Origin: DATFKA01 sp042095835
GTDB lineage: Bacteria; Bacteroidota; Bacteroidia; Chitinophagales; Saprospiraceae
Length of the DNA stretch: 8,413 bases
Assembly: GCA_042095835.1 (NCBI GenBank)
Contig: JBELML010000193.1
Span: 1 to 8,413 of the forward strand
Reading direction: 5' to 3'
Made by a program: the position numbers and the translations under genes. Shown piece by piece: positions 5,215-8,413 of this stretch. A model generated the notes under the pieces. That model searched no databases, was not told the origin of the DNA, and saw only the letters and a program-made list of their open reading frames with translations. Each line of letters starts with the position of its first letter. Within the stretch, counting starts at the first letter, position 1.

Positions 5215-8200
5215 ATGTTTAAAACACCTTTATTACTGCTTTTCTTATTTATCGGGCTATCTCTGCCCGCCCAATCCTATTTTCAACAAGAAGTTGATCA
5301 TCGGATTGATGTGGTGCTCGACGATGAAAAGCATTATCTAGAAGGAGGCTCCACTATTAGTTATACCAATAATTCACCCGATACCTTAACGAAGCTGCTC
5401 TTCCATTTGTGGCCTAATGCCTACAAAGATAATACCACTGCTCTAGCAAGGCAGCTACTTCGCAATGGAAGGACTAGATTCCAATTTGCGCCTGATGAGC
5501 AAAGAGGTCGCTACGAACGGATCGGTTTCCAAATAGATGAGCGCCCATTGGAATACTTCAGTTGGGAGGGACATCCTGATGTTGTCCAGGTCCAGCTCCT
5601 TGAGCCAGTTTTACCAGGAAGACAGGTAGAAATCAAGACCGCTTTTTCTTTGAAAATTCCTGCGTCTTTTTCTCGCCTAGGCCATGTGGGGCAGGCCTAC
5701 CAGATGACACAATGGTATCCGAAACCAGCGGTTTATGATCGAGACGGTTGGCACCCAATGCCCTATTTGGATAATGGGGAATTTTATAGCGAATTTGGTG
5801 ATTTCGAAGTCAATATCACGCTGCCTGCTAATTACCTCGTAGCAGCTACCGGAGTATTGCAGACAGGTACTGAACAAGCATTTTTACAAAACAAAATACA
5901 AGCCACTAATCAGCTTTTATCCCAATCATTTTTGGATACTATCCGCTCTCGTACGCCCTTATCTAGCCCAGAGCAAAAGACCTTGCAATTCAAGGCCAAG
6001 CGGGTTCATGATTTTGCCTGGTTTGCCGACAAAGATTTTCTGGTGCAAAAAAGTAGCGTGCAGATACCGAATGGAGAGGAAGTCGATACCTGGGCCTATT
6101 TCACGCCCGAAGAAGCAGCGAAATGGAAGTATGCTACAGACTACCTGGATCGATCGGTTTTGTTTTACTCTAAGGAAGTGGGCGATTATCCCTATCCACA
6201 TGCTACGGCAGTTTTGAATACAGGAAGTGCAGGCGTCGGGATGGAATATCCGATGATTACATTGATTGGCATGGAATGGTCTGACCTTGCTTTGGATGAA
6301 GTGATTACGCACGAAGTAGGCCACAATTGGTTTTATGGCATTTTAGGTTTTAACGAAAGAGATGAAGGCTGGTTAGATGAAGGCTTGAATACCTATTATG
6401 AGCAAAGATATATGACTCAGTTCTACGGTGGACAAGCCAATGGTAATATTAGTGCTGATCCATTGCTTCCTCAATCAGCACTAAGTTCTGCGCAAATTAT
6501 TCATCTGTATCAGGTGCATATAGGCAAAGACCAGCCCATTGCCACCACTTCTAATGCCTTGAGTAGCACCAATTACTGGTTGAACTACTATGATTTGCCT
6601 CAGCTATGGTGGGCCTATCTGGGGGATTATCTTGGACAGGATGTTTTTGATAAAATGATGCAGGCATTTTATGCAGAATGGCAATTTAAACATCCTACTG
6701 GTAAAGACGTTCAGGGCTTTTTTGAATCCTATACCAAGAAAGATCTATCCTGGCTTTTTGATGACCTTTTTAGAAAAAATGGGAAAATCGATTATGCCCT
6801 ACGTTTGGCTGATGCCAAAGGAGATCAACTTAGGCTTGTATTAGAAAATAAAGGCCAGGTCGCCGCGCCCATTCCACTTACTTTAACAGATAGTGAGGAA
6901 AAACTTAGCACCGAATGGATCGAAGGCTTTGAAAAGCAAAAGCAGTTGGTGTTTCCTAAAAAAGACTATCAATACCTTCAACTCGATGGAAATTATTTAG
7001 GTTTAGATGTCAAGCGCCGCAATGATCAGATCAGGCCCGGAAAACTATTTCCTCGTTGGGAGCCCTTGCAGCTACAACTATTTCCAGCTTTAGAAAATGC
7101 TCAACGCCGATCAATCAGTATCTCCCCGATCTTGGCTTGGAATAACTATGATAAGTTGATGCCTGGTGTGGTGATGACCAATTGGACTTTTCCGGGGCCT
7201 TCCTTCACTTGGTTGGTGAATCCTATGTATGGTTTGGGTAGCCAGACGGTAGTTGGTCACGCGCTATTATCTTACCGAAAAGGTTTCGATCAAGGGATCA
7301 TTCAATCTCTGGAATTAGGTGTAATGGGACGAAGTTTTCATTATTTGCGCCGTTATGAGCAGGATTATCAGTTGGCTTATGATAAAATTGAACCACAACT
7401 AAAGATCGGTTTTCGGTCAGATCCTTTAAAGGAGGAGCGGTCTGTCTTGAGTTTCCGCAGCAATTTTCTCAGGCAGCAAACCGCACAATTTAACGCTGAA
7501 GGTCAGGTCGTAGACACGGAAGTGGCCAAGCTAGATTTTTATCATCTCCGATACGACTACCAAAATTTTCGGGCTTACAATCCAGTGCAATGGAAAGTAG
7601 AGCTGAGCAATAGTCGCTTCAATAATCCTTTTGATGTAGCCTCTTATTGGCAACTCTCTAGTACCTATACAACCAGATGGATGTATAAATCGCGAAAAAA
7701 TATTGACCTACGACTCTATGGTGGCGTTTTATTAGCTGCTTCAAAGGATCCGGGTATCAATATTTTACCTCAGGCATTCGACGCTACTGTGCAGGGAGGC
7801 AATGATTTTGCTTTTGACCATTACTTCTTTGGTCGCTCCGATCGCTATGGTTTTTGGAATCGACAGGTCGTCATAGAGGAAGGTGGTTTTAAGAATGCCT
7901 TTGGCCCTGGGCAGCGACTTGGGCGCTCCAACGATTATCTTTTTGCGATCAATCTCATGGCAGATTTACCTATGGATTTACCTTTAGATATACCTATTCG
8001 TCCTTATCTGGATTTGGGTTATCTTGATACAGGAGGTAATAATCCCAATCTTTCGGCGGATGATCCTTTTTTGCTAAGTGCTGGCTTTGCTTTAGATATC
8101 TGGCACAACCGGTTGGCCATCTATTTTCCAATGGTGCATTCTCAAAATATAAGAGATCAATTTGCAGGCATGGGAGGATTTGGCCGGCGGATAAGCTTTA

Positions 8201-8253
8201 CGATGAATTTGGGTGGCTTGACTATGGAAGATTTCGTACAACAAGCATTTTGA
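5215..8253 (+). CDS. Secreted M1 family zinc metallopeptidase with C-terminal beta-barrel-like region
   Basis: A 1012-residue protein. The ATG at 5215 gives a clean Sec signal peptide (KTPLLLLFLFIGLSLPA, likely cut after Ala19); a TTG one codon earlier is less likely. Residues about 20-215 form the M1 N-terminal beta domain. The catalytic site is HEVGH (His366, Glu367, His370), then 18 residues, then Glu389 in GWLDEGLNTYY, exactly the M1 HExxH-x18-E pattern. The exopeptidase motif is GMEYP (342-346) instead of GAMEN. A tyrosine pair at 458-459 lies where the catalytic Tyr is expected, but the usual Lys after it is replaced (YYDLP). After a small beta region to about 600, residues about 620-1000 show alternating aromatic/hydrophobic strands with SYRK, YGxx and NNYDKLMPG-type turns, resembling an outer-membrane barrel (surface-antigen/Omp85-like). 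The likely role is cleaving N-terminal residues from peptides at the outer membrane. It is transcribed divergently from the lipoprotein gene. The peptidase assignment is firm; the barrel is inferred. Confidence 0.9.
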   Translation: MFKTPLLLLFLFIGLSLPAQSYFQQEVDHRIDVVLDDEKHYLEGGSTISYTNNSPDTLTKLLFHLWPNAYKDNTTALARQLLRNGRTRFQFAPDEQRGRYERIGFQIDERPLEYFSWEGHPDVVQVQLLEPVLPGRQVEIKTAFSLKIPASFSRLGHVGQAYQMTQWYPKPAVYDRDGWHPMPYLDNGEFYSEFGDFEVNITLPANYLVAATGVLQTGTEQAFLQNKIQATNQLLSQSFLDTIRSRTPLSSPEQKTLQFKAKRVHDFAWFADKDFLVQKSSVQIPNGEEVDTWAYFTPEEAAKWKYATDYLDRSVLFYSKEVGDYPYPHATAVLNTGSAGVGMEYPMITLIGMEWSDLALDEVITHEVGHNWFYGILGFNERDEGWLDEGLNTYYEQRYMTQFYGGQANGNISADPLLPQSALSSAQIIHLYQVHIGKDQPIATTSNALSSTNYWLNYYDLPQLWWAYLGDYLGQDVFDKMMQAFYAEWQFKHPTGKDVQGFFESYTKKDLSWLFDDLFRKNGKIDYALRLADAKGDQLRLVLENKGQVAAPIPLTLTDSEEKLSTEWIEGFEKQKQLVFPKKDYQYLQLDGNYLGLDVKRRNDQIRPGKLFPRWEPLQLQLFPALENAQRRSISISPILAWNNYDKLMPGVVMTNWTFPGPSFTWLVNPMYGLGSQTVVGHALLSYRKGFDQGIIQSLELGVMGRSFHYLRRYEQDYQLAYDKIEPQLKIGFRSDPLKEERSVLSFRSNFLRQQTAQFNAEGQVVDTEVAKLDFYHLRYDYQNFRAYNPVQWKVELSNSRFNNPFDVASYWQLSSTYTTRWMYKSRKNIDLRLYGGVLLAASKDPGINILPQAFDATVQGGNDFAFDHYFFGRSDRYGFWNRQVVIEEGGFKNAFGPGQRLGRSNDYLFAINLMADLPMDLPLDIPIRPYLDLGYLDTGGNNPNLSADDPFLLSAGFALDIWHNRLAIYFPMVHSQNIRDQFAGMGGFGRRISFTMNLGGLTMEDFVQQAF

Positions 8254-8413
8254 CGATGAGCCGATTGGTGATTTTCCATAAGAAATTATCTTTTAAAAGG
8301 AGCTATGCTAGACGGATTAAAATAAAAACTTAAAAAGAAATAGTTATTACTGAAAATCAAGAGTGAAAAAGGTGATAAGCGAAGTGCGGGATGCCGCCTA
8401 GGCACTGTTCGAG
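8254..8413. other. A/T-rich non-coding tail with a possible truncated repeat at the window edge
   Basis: No gene is seen here. The part to about 8370 is A/T-rich, with a CTTTTAAAAG self-complementary word (8290-8299) but no stem plus T-run that would make a convincing terminator for the M1 gene. From about 8377 the composition shifts to G/C-rich, with TGCC-GCCTA-GGCA (8392-8404) and GTGC/GCAC (8384-8387 with 8402-8405) as small inverted repeats. This could be the left arm of a longer intergenic palindrome whose right arm is outside the window. Confidence 0.35.

Noticed and set aside
5959..6324. 121-residue minus-strand open frame inside the M1 gene
   Set aside because: It is antisense to the conserved M1 catalytic region and has no recognisable domain.
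8294..8325. AAAGGAG followed by ATG and a six-codon frame (MLDGLK)
   Set aside because: The frame is too short, the spacing to the ATG is only about 2 nt, and leaders in this window do not use Shine-Dalgarno sequences.
8381..8413. Possible tRNA fragment suggested by GTTCGAG near the right end
   Set aside because: No acceptor stem, D-arm or anticodon arm can be fitted in the preceding bases.

Overview
The window looks like a chromosomal segment of a Bacteroidota bacterium, most likely Saprospiria-like (Lewinella/Haliscomenobacter type). The signs are the protein families present, the lipoprotein N-termini, the lack of Shine-Dalgarno sequences before all four start codons (the leaders are A/T-rich), and a PTGGPRDxTPP lipoprotein, which is a hallmark of this phylum. 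The genus assignment is inference.

Layout. Positions 1-181 hold two low-complexity repeat blocks: an A/T-rich degenerate block, then a C-rich octamer array that runs into the 3' end of the first gene. Three minus-strand genes follow; in transcription order they are an Ig-like-domain lipoprotein (4757-3084), an M49/dipeptidyl-peptidase-III-like zinc peptidase lipoprotein (3011-1344) and an S66 LD-carboxypeptidase-like protein with a Tat/lipobox-like N-terminus (1239-178). A perfect 15-bp inverted repeat at 1293-1335 separates the last two and is probably a terminator. A small palindrome flanked by near-identical direct repeats sits in the 72-bp gap ahead of the M49 gene. The roughly 457-bp divergent intergenic region (4758-5214) has no convincing gene. 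It contains a large nested imperfect palindrome (about 4811-5028) and further hairpins. The plus-strand gene 5215-8253 encodes a secreted M1 zinc metallopeptidase with a long C-terminal region that looks like an outer-membrane beta-barrel. The last 160 bp are A/T-rich with no gene, and end in what may be one arm of a repeat cut by the window edge.

How the genes might work together. All four products carry export signals, and three are predicted hydrolases of peptides or peptidoglycan (S66, M49, M1). A cell-envelope peptide-processing neighbourhood is a reasonable inference, but nothing in the sequence proves functional coupling. No phage, CRISPR, IS transposase, tRNA or rRNA was seen. The most unusual items are the M1-barrel architecture, the nested palindromic intergenic element, the direct-repeat-flanked mini-palindrome before the M49 gene, and the G-quadruplex-prone repeat starting at the S66 stop codon.
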